A stretch of 64,000 nt of DNA from Variimorphobacter saccharofermentans. GTDB taxonomy: Bacteria; Bacillota; Clostridia; Lachnospirales; Lachnospiraceae. Position 1 is the first letter of the stretch; the number at the start of each line of letters is the position of its first letter. The DNA lies in contig NZ_JACEGA010000001.1 in the NCBI RefSeq assembly GCF_014174405.1, positions 1,455,001 to 1,519,000 on the forward strand, given 5' to 3'. The notes under the pieces were generated by a model, which saw only the letters and a list, made by a program, of their open reading frames with translations, did not search any database and had not been told where the DNA came from. Position numbers and translations under genes: made by a program. This document shows, in pieces, positions 37,312 to 46,702 of this stretch.

Positions 37312-38151
37312 TTGAAAATTGTGTTTTGGAGTAATGTGAATGAGAGGTGTGGCGTAACAGCAAATCTAGCAGCAATTAGCGTAGCAAGTGTTATTCGATA
37401 TCCGTATTCTATAATTACTATGGAAAACAGGTTACGCCATCATAATCTAGGCAGAGCGTACATGGGGAATTCTCAACCAGGACAACTGCAAGAGGTAGGC
37501 TCGAATTATTATGATGGCAATGGGATCGAAGGCCTTATGCGTAAAATATATCGAGGAGATTATCATTCTGATACCCTCAAATTATATCTAAACGAAATCA
37601 TCCAGGATCATCTGTATTATATTCCCCAAGGCAGAGTAATACATAATGAAGTATTTGATTATGAATTTGATCGTTGTATTCAAACGTTATTCTCACTTAT
37701 CGAAGAAAAAGCAGATATCTGTATCGTTGAAGCTACAAGTCATAGTAGTTTGAGCACTAAAATTATTCTTGATGAGGCCGATCTAATTGTAGTTAATCTG
37801 TGTCAGAATCAGATAATCTTGGAGGATTTCTTCTTAAATTATTCGTCATTAATTCATAAAGCTATATTTATTATTAGCGGCTATCGCACAAATTCCAGAC
37901 TGAATTGTAGAAGAATAGCTTCAGAGTATAACATCCAACTCGAGAATATTATTCCGATACCGGATAATGAAATGTATCAATGTGCATTTCAAAACGGATC
38001 TGTCGTTGAGTATGTTTATCGTAATTATTTCCTTACAAAGGATCATCCAAATTATATCTTTATTCAGTCTATTAAAAAAGCTGCTTATGTTATGATAAAA
38101 AAGGCGGAATTATTGACAAAACTTAAGGAGATGCCTATGTGTGGAAGATAG
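37312..38151 (+). CDS. ParA/CpaE-like protein without Walker A lysine (copy 1)
   Basis: Start TTG with AGAAGGAGG upstream. The N-terminus KIVFWSNVNERCGVTANLAA is in the place of the ParA Walker A loop but has no GKT lysine. EEADICIVEATS and EADLIVVNLCQN match Walker B-type and later strands of the MinD/ParA fold, and the C-terminal part ends in helices. It is a paralogue of the product at 40104. It probably acts as a non-hydrolysing partner that places the secretion machine. Member of the Tad-like operon. Confidence 0.7.
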   Translation: MKIVFWSNVNERCGVTANLAAISVASVIRYPYSIITMENRLRHHNLGRAYMGNSQPGQLQEVGSNYYDGNGIEGLMRKIYRGDYHSDTLKLYLNEIIQDHLYYIPQGRVIHNEVFDYEFDRCIQTLFSLIEEKADICIVEATSHSSLSTKIILDEADLIVVNLCQNQIILEDFFLNYSSLIHKAIFIISGYRTNSRLNCRRIASEYNIQLENIIPIPDNEMYQCAFQNGSVVEYVYRNYFLTKDHPNYIFIQSIKKAAYVMIKKAELLTKLKEMPMCGR

Positions 38152-38387
38152 CCTTTGTTCATATCTTATTTACTATCATCATAGGACTGATATTATATTG
38201 GTGTTTGCTATTTATCGTTGGTTGGTGTACTAGCAGACGATTAAGAAAACGAAGGATATCTTCAGTCAATTGTCTTAATATCTCAAAATCTAAAATAATT
38301 CTGATCTATTTCTTTGTTTTATCTATCATTATTATTCTTTGTTTTCTTAATAACAAATTCTTTATTAGAGGTGTAAATGAAATATAG
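38139..38387 (+). CDS. Small two-helix membrane protein
   Basis: An 82-residue protein with two membrane helices (about 5-29 and 53-72) and a basic loop between. Start is GTG at 38139 with AAGGAG upstream, overlapping the end of the previous gene; the stop overlaps the next gene. No family recognised. Its place before the CpaB-like gene suggests a part of the same machine. Confidence 0.6.
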   Translation: MWKIAFVHILFTIIIGLILYWCLLFIVGWCTSRRLRKRRISSVNCLNISKSKIILIYFFVLSIIIILCFLNNKFFIRGVNEI

Positions 38388-39447
38388 AAGTAAAATTAAA
38401 AAGACAACTAAACAGTATATTATTGTTGCTTGTATCTGTATTGTAGTGATAGGAGGAGCGGCGTTTATCACTTCCTTTTTAATCACAAGCCAGATAAAAG
38501 AAGAATATAAATATTTATTAGAACAAGCTTATTCAGACATGAATAAGAATCAGAAAAACGTCTTTGTTGCAAAAACAGATATTACCGTGGGAGAAGCCGT
38601 TACACTGGAAAATGTGGAAAGGCAAAAGGTTTATTCATCACAGCCGGATAAGAATTTCATTTTGGAAGAGGAATTAGGAAAAATTGCGTTGATTGATATC
38701 CCGGCGGGAACCCAAATAATAAATCGTATGCTTACGGACAATACCATTGCAAAGGAATTACGTGAAGTGGAGTATGATGTTATTCATATAAGCCCCAATG
38801 TTTTAAACAATGATACGATTGATGTGCGAATCGTATATCCGAATGGAGAAAGCTATATCGTATTATCAAAGAAAATTCTTAAAGGTTATACACAGGAGAT
38901 GGCATCCTGCCTTATGTGGCTTAACGAGGAAGAATTACTGAGAATGTCTGCCGCAATTGTTGATGCCGGATTATATCCTGGTTCTAAGCTTTTTGTTACA
39001 AAATATATAGAGCCTAATGTTCAAGATGCATCTTATATCAATTATGTACCGAGTTTAGCCATATTAACATTATTAGAAAATGACCCGAATATTTTAGAAA
39101 GAGCATCACAGGAGTTGAATAAAGAAGTTAGAAAAGCATTAGAAAATCGGCTTGCTTCTAGTATGATGATCGATGTTACTGCTATCAGCTGGGATCTATA
39201 TCCGAATGTTCAGAAAAGACATACTACCGTATCTGAAGTAGAGGATTCGAAAGATACAATAGCTAGTTCGAATCAGGTTTCCATATCGGATACGGAAGAG
39301 ACAAATGGAAAGAATAAGTCCATAGAAGACAATAATACAGTTAATGAAACATCCATTCCGAAGAATAACACCAATATAAATAATGATTATTTTTATTACT
39401 CAGAGGAAGAAAAGGCGATGGGAGGTGATACAGAATATGGCGAGTAA
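38377..39447 (+). CDS. CpaB/RcpC-like SAF domain protein
   Basis: One N-terminal membrane helix (about 11-36) then a SAF domain: FVAKTDITVGEAVTLENVERQ and IDIPAGTQIINRML. This matches CpaB/RcpC-type pilus assembly proteins, whose SAF domain binds glycan on the outside of the membrane. The C-terminal third is Asn/Ser/Thr-rich and low in complexity. Overlaps both neighbours by a few bases. Confidence 0.8.
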   Translation: MKYRSKIKKTTKQYIIVACICIVVIGGAAFITSFLITSQIKEEYKYLLEQAYSDMNKNQKNVFVAKTDITVGEAVTLENVERQKVYSSQPDKNFILEEELGKIALIDIPAGTQIINRMLTDNTIAKELREVEYDVIHISPNVLNNDTIDVRIVYPNGESYIVLSKKILKGYTQEMASCLMWLNEEELLRMSAAIVDAGLYPGSKLFVTKYIEPNVQDASYINYVPSLAILTLLENDPNILERASQELNKEVRKALENRLASSMMIDVTAISWDLYPNVQKRHTTVSEVEDSKDTIASSNQVSISDTEETNGKNKSIEDNNTVNETSIPKNNTNINNDYFYYSEEEKAMGGDTEYGE

Positions 39448-40099
39448 TGTTGTTGCGTATATCGGTTACGATAGCTTTGATATTATTTTATATCTATCAA
39501 GAATTCTACAAAAGCTAAATCGAAAGGTATTGATTGTGGATCATTCTGAAACTTCATCCTTAAGATATTCCATTCCTGAGATTAATGGAATTGACCCGAA
39601 GCAGAATGTGGTATCCTATCGACAGGTTGATTTCACTCTGATGGATGTAAATGAAAAGCTTTGTGATTACTACGATGATATATTAATTGATTGTGGTTAT
39701 GGTCAACCGAAAACAAATGCTCAGATGCTTACCCGAATTGTATATGTTACAGATATGTATAGCTATAATTCAAAAAGAATTAGTAACATAAGAGCATACG
39801 ATGACTTAAATATCAATACAGCTTTACTAATACGTGAAGCTACTGATGTCAAAATCTCTACTAAGTCCATAGCAGAAGAGACAAAAAAGCAAATCCCGCC
39901 TGAAAGAATATCTATTTTATATCGGGATGATAGGGACTATGAAAATAGCATTAAGTGTCATTATAATCAAAATTTCTGTTTCTTAAAAACTTCTACTATG
40001 CTCAAGGCATATCTTTTAAACGAAATTCAGGTGTTATGCTCCCATTTACCAGAAAAGCAAATACGAATGGCTTATGATAAGGCCAGGAAAGGGGTTTAA
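39437..40099 (+). CDS. CpaE-like protein without nucleotide-binding motif
   Basis: ATG 39437 behind GGGAGGTGA; the longer frame is within the previous gene. The 220-residue chain starts VVAYIGYDSFDIILYLSRIL and continues KVLIVDHSETSS, the strand-helix-strand core of a ParA fold, and DDILIDCGYGQ resembles Walker B. No Walker A is seen at all. It follows cpaB as cpaE does in Tad loci, so it is likely a degenerate CpaE/TadZ. Confidence 0.65.
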   Translation: MASNVVAYIGYDSFDIILYLSRILQKLNRKVLIVDHSETSSLRYSIPEINGIDPKQNVVSYRQVDFTLMDVNEKLCDYYDDILIDCGYGQPKTNAQMLTRIVYVTDMYSYNSKRISNIRAYDDLNINTALLIREATDVKISTKSIAEETKKQIPPERISILYRDDRDYENSIKCHYNQNFCFLKTSTMLKAYLLNEIQVLCSHLPEKQIRMAYDKARKGV

Positions 40100-40103
40100 T
40101 TCA

Positions 40104-40931
40104 TTGAAAATTGTGTTTTGGTCGCCAATTCACGGGCAATCGGGGACTACCAGCAATACATTGGTGACAGCTTTCGTAGCAGGAATGGATTATAAGAAAA
40201 AGATTCTCTTAACCCATACCCATTTTAAATATAATAACCTGGAAGCTCCTCTTGTCGGGAGTAACTCTGATAATATAGCATCAAAGGATTACTTTTGCGA
40301 TGTTGGGATTGATATGTTATCCAGATATTTCAAGGCAGCTCAAATCGATTACGAAACACTGGAGAATTGTTGTATTTCATTAACCAATACAAACGTTTTA
40401 CTTTTACCAGGAACAACAAAGACGAATAAAGAATCCTTTGATTATGAAATGGATACCATTTATAGAAATTTATTTCGTAAGTTAGAAACATTATACGGGA
40501 TAGTTTTTATCGATGTATGTTCTGGAGAGAACTGGCTGTCTCAAAAGCTTATGGAAGAAGCGGATCTTATTATCATTAATTTGTGTCAAAATCATAGTGT
40601 GATTGATTTATACTTGCGATGTTTTAATGATAAAAATCATGAAAAGCTTTTTTACCTGTTTGGAAATTATGACAGTAATTCAAAATATAATATCAGCAAT
40701 CTGAGAAGAAAGTATCACAATGTATTTCATTCAAAGAATTCAGGAGTAATTCCGTATAATACGGCTTTTCTTGACGCTCAAAGTGATGGTAAAGCGGTAG
40801 AGTTTATTCGCAAATGCTTAAATGTCGGAAAGGGGGATGAGAATTACTATTTCATCATGGAAGTAAGACGCACAACGCAGAAAATATTACAACTGGCTGG
40901 TATTCATATTGAAATGAAAGAAAGGACTTAA
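40104..40931 (+). CDS. ParA/CpaE-like protein without Walker A lysine (copy 2)
   Basis: Start TTG 40104 behind AGGAAAGGGG. Begins KIVFWSPIHGQSGTTSNTL, where the expected GKT is GTT, so ATP hydrolysis is doubtful. FIDVCSGEN is in the Walker B place and EADLIIINLCQN is shared almost word for word with the product at 37312. The two are diverged paralogues. In Tad systems CpaE/TadZ marks the pole where the machine is built. Confidence 0.7.
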   Translation: MKIVFWSPIHGQSGTTSNTLVTAFVAGMDYKKKILLTHTHFKYNNLEAPLVGSNSDNIASKDYFCDVGIDMLSRYFKAAQIDYETLENCCISLTNTNVLLLPGTTKTNKESFDYEMDTIYRNLFRKLETLYGIVFIDVCSGENWLSQKLMEEADLIIINLCQNHSVIDLYLRCFNDKNHEKLFYLFGNYDSNSKYNISNLRRKYHNVFHSKNSGVIPYNTAFLDAQSDGKAVEFIRKCLNVGKGDENYYFIMEVRRTTQKILQLAGIHIEMKERT

Positions 40932-40935
40932 GCTT

Positions 40936-42771
40936 TTGGACTTTTTACATATTAATACAGTAATCATTGCTCTCTTAACGGTGTTTGCGTTTACAACAAT
41001 ATTTTTCATATTTAAAAAGGATATGGAACCGGATGAAGAAAATGTAGAAATCAATATGTTTTCACTTCAACATTTAGAAAAAGGGGTAAAGGATTTATTT
41101 AACGATATTATTAACCAGAATATTGCAGAGCTATATCTCAATAGAAAAGAAACGAAGAAAAGAGAGCATCAGAAAGCAAGAATATGTATAGCAATACGAT
41201 CCTGTGCACAAGGGAATATCGGAGAAAAAGAATTTGTAAAAGACTATATGAAGGACCTTTTACAAAACAATCTGCAAATAAACGAAGAATCAATTAATAA
41301 GGTAATACCTTTTAATTATCCGGATTATCTCACAGCACAGGATAAATTTGAAATATTATATCAACAGTTAAGCCGTAGTAACCGATTAAAAGTATTTGAC
41401 AGAATGAATGCCTTATTTGGATTTGATAAAGAAAGGAAAAATGAGTTTGGAACCTACTATGAGATAACGGAAGAAGATATTCATAAGGCCTATGAGCAAT
41501 ATGCTGAGCCTCTTAGCTATATTGATCGATTAGAAGTAGTAACGCAGCGTATTTATCAGGAATTATACGGTTTTTCAGTAGCAGATATTTTGCGGGATGA
41601 TATGACGATTGATGGTATATCCGGGGGATGCTCAGGAGCTTCAACTGAGCAATATAAATTTATGGAAGAAGCATTTGAATCAGAAGGGAGGATAAATACC
41701 AGATATTATAACAGCTTATGGATATTCTATCATGGAAAAGCAATTCACCTATCATTCTTAAGCTTTCAATCACAAAATGATTTGATCAGGACTTGTAAAA
41801 ATCTTTATCGATATGATAATGTGGGGCATCTTACATCCTCAAATGGATATAAGCTGACATACCAGTTTGACGGAAGCCGAGTTCTGGTTGTAAGACCTAA
41901 ATTAGCATCTCATTGGGCCTTTTTTGTTCGAAAGTTTGACAGCACCAAACACATGACAATGGATCGATTGTTATATCATAATGGTAATGAAAGAGTCATC
42001 GAGTTGATGAAATGGGTAGTTAAAGGATGTCTCAACGCAATATTAAGCGGAGATCAAAATTCAGGTAAAACAACCTGTCTTAAAGCGCTAGGGATATTTA
42101 TTGATCCTAGAAATCCAATACGAACAACGGAGCCGGAATTCGAATTATGGTTTAATAATGTATACGATAATCTAAACTGTGTGTGTTTTCGAGGATCCGA
42201 TGAAGTTAGCTTAATCGATTCCATTAATATTCAGAAAAAGTCAGATGCAGCAATTATGATACTTGGTGAGGTAAATAACTCCGAACTGGCAGCAGCCTAT
42301 ATATCATTATGCCAATCTGGTACAAAGTCCACACTCTGTACCTGCCACTGTATATCAACTGAGGATGCTGTGGATTATTTTAGAAATTCCATTATGTCAG
42401 TAGGGATCTTTCGCAATGAGATGATAGCAGAAGAACAGGTAGCGAACTCCATATATATTGATATTCACTGGGAAAAGTCCAGTGATGGTTATAGGTACAT
42501 TCGATACATTAATGAAATAATACCCTATCAAAGAAATGAAGTGGTGGATACAAAAGAGCCACTGGACAGCATAGCACAATCATTACAAGCTTTATCTCGA
42601 AAAAGAGCCTTTTCAGTACGTGAGTTAATTGCATTAGAAAACGGGGAGTATATCGTCAAAAACCGTCTAAGTGAGCGGTCAGTCAATCGTATACTTAGGA
42701 ATATAACGCAAGAAGAAAGAAATCAGTTTTTGATGTATTACGATGCATTGGAGGAAGCTAATGAATGTTAA
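40936..42771 (+). CDS. cpaF: CpaF/TadA-type secretion ATPase with N-terminal membrane anchor
   Basis: Start TTG 40936. A hydrophobic helix (about residues 7-27) precedes a 580-residue CpaF-like body: GFSVADILRDDMTIDGISGG, Walker A GDQNSGKTTC with Lys378, Walker B-like IMILGEVNNSELA and CHC near the His box. It should power assembly or secretion. Membrane anchors are unusual in this family, as is VNN for the RGxE stretch after the Walker B Glu. The only gene here with an intact P-loop among the machine parts. Confidence 0.85.
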   Translation: MDFLHINTVIIALLTVFAFTTIFFIFKKDMEPDEENVEINMFSLQHLEKGVKDLFNDIINQNIAELYLNRKETKKREHQKARICIAIRSCAQGNIGEKEFVKDYMKDLLQNNLQINEESINKVIPFNYPDYLTAQDKFEILYQQLSRSNRLKVFDRMNALFGFDKERKNEFGTYYEITEEDIHKAYEQYAEPLSYIDRLEVVTQRIYQELYGFSVADILRDDMTIDGISGGCSGASTEQYKFMEEAFESEGRINTRYYNSLWIFYHGKAIHLSFLSFQSQNDLIRTCKNLYRYDNVGHLTSSNGYKLTYQFDGSRVLVVRPKLASHWAFFVRKFDSTKHMTMDRLLYHNGNERVIELMKWVVKGCLNAILSGDQNSGKTTCLKALGIFIDPRNPIRTTEPEFELWFNNVYDNLNCVCFRGSDEVSLIDSINIQKKSDAAIMILGEVNNSELAAAYISLCQSGTKSTLCTCHCISTEDAVDYFRNSIMSVGIFRNEMIAEEQVANSIYIDIHWEKSSDGYRYIRYINEIIPYQRNEVVDTKEPLDSIAQSLQALSRKRAFSVRELIALENGEYIVKNRLSERSVNRILRNITQEERNQFLMYYDALEEANEC

Positions 42772-44779
42772 GATGGTTTTCGTGATGGGAATAAGTTTGC
42801 TCATTATCTTACCTGTTGTTAATTATATCCTTTGTATTATAGATCGTTGGGATAAGAGAAAAAATAACACAGGAGCATCACTCTATTTAAAGAAATCACA
42901 TCATAGATATATATCGAGGATTTATCAGAATTTATTACAATTCCCGATGACAAGAGGATACGTTGAAAGAATTAGCAGGAATTACGAGGTTCTGTATCCT
43001 GGGGAACCAGAGATGATTGCCGAGAAAGTTATGTATACGATCTTTACTGTTCTCTTAATCTGTATTCTGGAGATTACCACGCTCTTTCTGCTTAAACCCA
43101 ACCTACATAATGCAATACTTGTGATCTATCTGGTTTTTATTATTAATAATGAAGTATTGAACTACTATATTCGTACTGCAGATATTAAGCTTCTAGAAAG
43201 TATTGAAGTTTTCCTATCCGATATCAGCCATAATTATTATATCAATCGTCTTGTTGATGATGCTATATGGTTATCAATGGAAGGACAGAGCGAGGATATG
43301 AAAATCCATGCAAGAAAGCTCTATGAAATCATAACTTCGCCTAACCTAAAAGAAGAAATTGCAAAATATAACTCTACAACTCATAACAAGTATTTAAAAA
43401 TATTATTATCCTTATGTTCAGGCGTATTGGAATTTAGTGATGTCAAAGTAAATGGTCAGCTTTTGTTTACCTCCAATCTAATGCATCTAAAACGTGAAAT
43501 TAATATTGAGATATTAAAACTAAAAAAGCTTAGACATGTCTTTTCGGGATCCGTATTCGTCGCTGTGGCTGTTTGTGTACCGATCGATGCGATACAGGAA
43601 TTTGGAATTTCCATGGTTCCGGAGCTGAAAGGATTTTATGCCGGACAAGGCGGAATTGCTTTTATTACTCTTATATTTCTAGTATCAGCCTTCACCTACT
43701 TTCTCATCAATCATGTCAAAGAAATCAAACAACCATTCCCTAAGAATTACCGCTATTTAAAGCTACTGGAAAGAATATCAATTATTAAAAAAGCATTGGA
43801 CAACTATACGGAAAAATACTACGGTAGGATGCTTGTAACCGGAAAGGCTCTAAAACAACTTGGTGAGACTATATCTCCTCGGCAATTTATACTGAAGAGA
43901 TTAATCTATTCAACAATTACCTTTGTGATTGGAATTGGTTTAATGTTCTACATGCATTACAGTAGTCGCTGGATATTTACTCATAATGCAAGTAGCGCTG
44001 CAAGAATATCGGGCATAACAAATGAAGAGCAAATTGAAGCATTAAATAACCTAATGATCAGTAAAATGAATCAGTATAAAAAGAAAGCCGTAACGAAAGA
44101 AGAACTTATATCGGAGTTAGAAAAGGAAAATCAACTATATGCTACATTGACAAACGAAAAGATAGCAGAGGAAATACTGCTCCAAATTCTGAAGTATCAA
44201 AATGAGTACTTTAAATGGTATGAGTTCATTATTTGCATGGCTGCAGCAGTAATAGCGTACTTTATACCATGCTGGTTACTGATTTATAAGAAAAGAGTGC
44301 TGAAGATAGCCATGGAAGATGAGGTAAATCAATTTCATTCCATTATCTATATGATGATGTATATGCGTCATATAACGGTTATGGATATCTTAGAACAGAT
44401 GGAACTCTTTGCAGTAGTATTTAAGCATTCAATCCAGGAATGTATGAATGATTATAATAGTGGTGACATTGAAGCGCTGATGAAAATGAAGGAACGAGAA
44501 ACGTATCCGCCTTTTCGCAGAATGGTAGATAATTTAATTCGATGCGATTCAATACCAATTGATAAAGCGTTTGATGAAATCGCCTCGGAGAGAGAGAACT
44601 TTCATGAAAGAAGAAAACAGGAAAATGAGATCTCTATTCAAAGAAGAGCGGACAATGTAAAACCACTTGCATTTATCCCGGCAATTTTAGTCACAATATA
44701 TCTCTTATTGCCTATGCTGGCAGCAGGAATGCAAGCGTTGGAAGAGTTCAGGGAAAGTGTTTCCTCTATGGGATTCTAA
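42761..44779 (+). CDS. TadB/TadC-like platform protein, long form
   Basis: ATG 42761 behind GGAGG, overlapping the ATPase gene. The 672-residue product has membrane segments near 5-25, 90-135, 260-320, 385-405, 490-515 and 640-660. The C-terminal half (MRHITVMDILEQMELF, IPIDKAFDEIASERENF, a final LAFIPAILVTIYLLLPMLAAG) has the T2SSF pattern of TadC. The N-terminal half seems an older TadB-like copy. In standard loci these are two genes, so this may be a fusion. Confidence 0.75.
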   Translation: MNVKMVFVMGISLLIILPVVNYILCIIDRWDKRKNNTGASLYLKKSHHRYISRIYQNLLQFPMTRGYVERISRNYEVLYPGEPEMIAEKVMYTIFTVLLICILEITTLFLLKPNLHNAILVIYLVFIINNEVLNYYIRTADIKLLESIEVFLSDISHNYYINRLVDDAIWLSMEGQSEDMKIHARKLYEIITSPNLKEEIAKYNSTTHNKYLKILLSLCSGVLEFSDVKVNGQLLFTSNLMHLKREINIEILKLKKLRHVFSGSVFVAVAVCVPIDAIQEFGISMVPELKGFYAGQGGIAFITLIFLVSAFTYFLINHVKEIKQPFPKNYRYLKLLERISIIKKALDNYTEKYYGRMLVTGKALKQLGETISPRQFILKRLIYSTITFVIGIGLMFYMHYSSRWIFTHNASSAARISGITNEEQIEALNNLMISKMNQYKKKAVTKEELISELEKENQLYATLTNEKIAEEILLQILKYQNEYFKWYEFIICMAAAVIAYFIPCWLLIYKKRVLKIAMEDEVNQFHSIIYMMMYMRHITVMDILEQMELFAVVFKHSIQECMNDYNSGDIEALMKMKERETYPPFRRMVDNLIRCDSIPIDKAFDEIASERENFHERRKQENEISIQRRADNVKPLAFIPAILVTIYLLLPMLAAGMQALEEFRESVSSMGF

Positions 44780-44818
44780 TGGAAGAAGTTTAAATTATAC
44801 AAGGAAAGGAAAGTGCTT

Positions 44819-45313
44819 ATGAAATTTAATTATTTATCAGATGCAGTGAAGCTTCTTATCTTTGCTGCGGCTGTAATCATTGTTTGTGTCATTGTTGTTA
44901 TCGGATTTAAAACAACAAATGAAGGAAAATCTATAGCAAGTGCAGGTACCAGCCAGTTTAATGCTATGTCCTCAGAATATCAGGATGTAAGCAAATCAAT
45001 TTATGATGGAAGCACAATACTTGGCAGTGAACTATCAAGTATGATTAAGAAATCCATCGAAAAGGGAGAGTACATATCAATCGTTGTGAAAACATTGGCA
45101 AATCCATCCGGTACCCATTACAACTATAGCCATGTGGTATCTTCATCGGGAGAACACAGCATAAGTAAAACCGGGACAACCACACCATTAAAGACAGTAA
45201 CTGATGATAAATCAAGTGCTAGCTATATAAATCCAAGTGCACAATTCCTTGGAACCATATTTAAAGACGTTAATAACAATGTAATCTGTATTCAGTTTGA
45301 ACAACAGGAATAA
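44819..45313 (+). CDS. Pilin-like single-helix protein, paralogue 1
   Basis: Starts MKFNYLSDAVKLLIFAAAVII, one membrane helix, then a soluble domain of about 130 residues with YDGSTILGSELSSMIKK and SAQFLGTIFKD. Two paralogues follow. No Flp/type III cleavage site (G followed by E at +5) is seen, so it may stay uncleaved or be cut elsewhere. Likely substrate or subunit of the Tad-like machine. ATG 44819 is preferred to GTG 44813. Confidence 0.65.
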   Translation: MKFNYLSDAVKLLIFAAAVIIVCVIVVIGFKTTNEGKSIASAGTSQFNAMSSEYQDVSKSIYDGSTILGSELSSMIKKSIEKGEYISIVVKTLANPSGTHYNYSHVVSSSGEHSISKTGTTTPLKTVTDDKSSASYINPSAQFLGTIFKDVNNNVICIQFEQQE

Positions 45314-45329
45314 GGATGAATAGCCGCTT

Positions 45330-45800
45330 ATGAGACAAAACTATATTTCTGACCATGTACGTTTACTCATATTTGCTGCATCTGTTATTGTGGCTTGCTT
45401 AATCTGTTATATGGCATATACAGTATCAAATACCGGAAAATCATCCGTATTAGCCGGTTCGGATCAAATATATGCCATGCACTCTGAATTCAGTAATTCT
45501 AAGTTTGCTATCTATGATGGAGCTACGATACTAGGTAGTGAGCTGGTGAATATCATCAAGAAGGCTGTTGATCAAAAGGAGCATCTTTCCGTTGTTGTAA
45601 GAACACTGGAGAGTTCCAGAACGGATTATAATTATGTGTATGATGAGGTTACTTCATCACTTTTGGAAATCGGAACAACAAAGCTTGAATCTAGTAAAGC
45701 CCAAGGGGCATATATTAACCGAAGTGCTAAATTCCTTGGAAGTATAAGAAAGGATGATAATGGTAATATTATTTGCATTTGGTTTGATCAACAGCCATAA
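45330..45800 (+). CDS. Pilin-like single-helix protein, paralogue 2
   Basis: The 156-residue product repeats the layout of its neighbour: NYISDHVRLLIFAASVIV, YDGATILGSELVNIIKK, SAKFLGSIRKDDNGN, and a similar end (FDQQP versus FEQQE). It begins 16 bp after paralogue 1. The shared core points to a gene duplication and a filament or complex built from related subunits. Confidence 0.65.
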   Translation: MRQNYISDHVRLLIFAASVIVACLICYMAYTVSNTGKSSVLAGSDQIYAMHSEFSNSKFAIYDGATILGSELVNIIKKAVDQKEHLSVVVRTLESSRTDYNYVYDEVTSSLLEIGTTKLESSKAQGAYINRSAKFLGSIRKDDNGNIICIWFDQQP

Positions 45801-45847
45801 AGAAAAGATAGCTTACTCTATGTATTAGAAGAAAGGTAGGAATCCAA

Positions 45848-46294
45848 ATGAAAATCAATTATTTATCTGATTCTGTCAGAATATTGATATTTGCTGCCGC
45901 AGTGATTATTACCTGTATTATGGTTGCGTTAGGTTTTCAGGCAGCAGATACTGCAAAGGCATTAAGCAATAATGCGATATCACAGATGGCAGATTTAAAT
46001 AATGATATAAATGATAGCGAAATTAAAATGTATGATGATATGGAGGTGTATGGTAGCGACGTAGTTAATTTTATTAAGAAGCATTTAGGCGATTATACGG
46101 AAACAGAAACGGCTCCCATCTATGTTAATGTAATTACTTCGCTATCAGAAAATACCTATCGAAATAACTCCTGCCATACACAAATCAGGGATTTTACTAA
46201 TAATAGATATATTAAACCAACAGCTAAATTTGTAGGACATTTGGTTGTTAATTCTAATAAAGTCATTGTTGGGATTACATTTACTCAGTTATAG
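45848..46294 (+). CDS. Pilin-like single-helix protein, paralogue 3
   Basis: The most diverged of the three: NYLSDSVRILIFAAAVII at the start, YDDMEVYGSDVVNFIKKH and PTAKFVGHLVV later; the central loop is shorter. It has its own ribosome site (AGAAAGGTAGG). The same N-terminal helix in all three may be the sorting or assembly signal. Confidence 0.65.
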   Translation: MKINYLSDSVRILIFAAAVIITCIMVALGFQAADTAKALSNNAISQMADLNNDINDSEIKMYDDMEVYGSDVVNFIKKHLGDYTETETAPIYVNVITSLSENTYRNNSCHTQIRDFTNNRYIKPTAKFVGHLVVNSNKVIVGITFTQL

Positions 46295-46314
46295 GCTTAG
46301 AAAGGGATTATTTG

Positions 46315-46689
46315 ATGGAACAGATTAATAAGCTAATCTATATGATTTTTTCGATCATCGTTTTTTGTTTAGGAGTATTTCTTATGATCAAAGAAGCACT
46401 ACTATATGATAGAACCTTGGAGATGGTAAGAGAAAAGCTTAAAAGTAATGAACTCTATCAACAGTATAATGATTTGGATCAATGTTCCGTTACATATGCC
46501 GAAGTGATTGCTACTTTATTCCAACCGCTGGATTATGATATTAGGATTGATAATATATTATATCGGAGAAACTATGATTACAGCTATGAAATCGATGAGA
46601 ATAGTATCCCCAAAAAGAACTACTATAAAAGCTATCAATATGATAGTGAAGGAAATATAAATATGATTCTATATAGCTGCGAGGGTTAA
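46315..46689 (+). CDS. Minor pilin-like membrane protein
   Basis: A 124-residue protein with one helix (about 9-27) and a Tyr-rich soluble tail (YRRNYDYSYEID, YYKSYQYDS). Not related by eye to the three paralogues before it. ATG 46315 chosen; TTG at 46312 is adjacent. May be a minor subunit (TadE-like in size and form), but no family is recognised. Confidence 0.5.
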   Translation: MEQINKLIYMIFSIIVFCLGVFLMIKEALLYDRTLEMVREKLKSNELYQQYNDLDQCSVTYAEVIATLFQPLDYDIRIDNILYRRNYDYSYEIDENSIPKKNYYKSYQYDSEGNINMILYSCEG

Positions 46690-46702
46690 GAGTGAAAATA
46701 AT

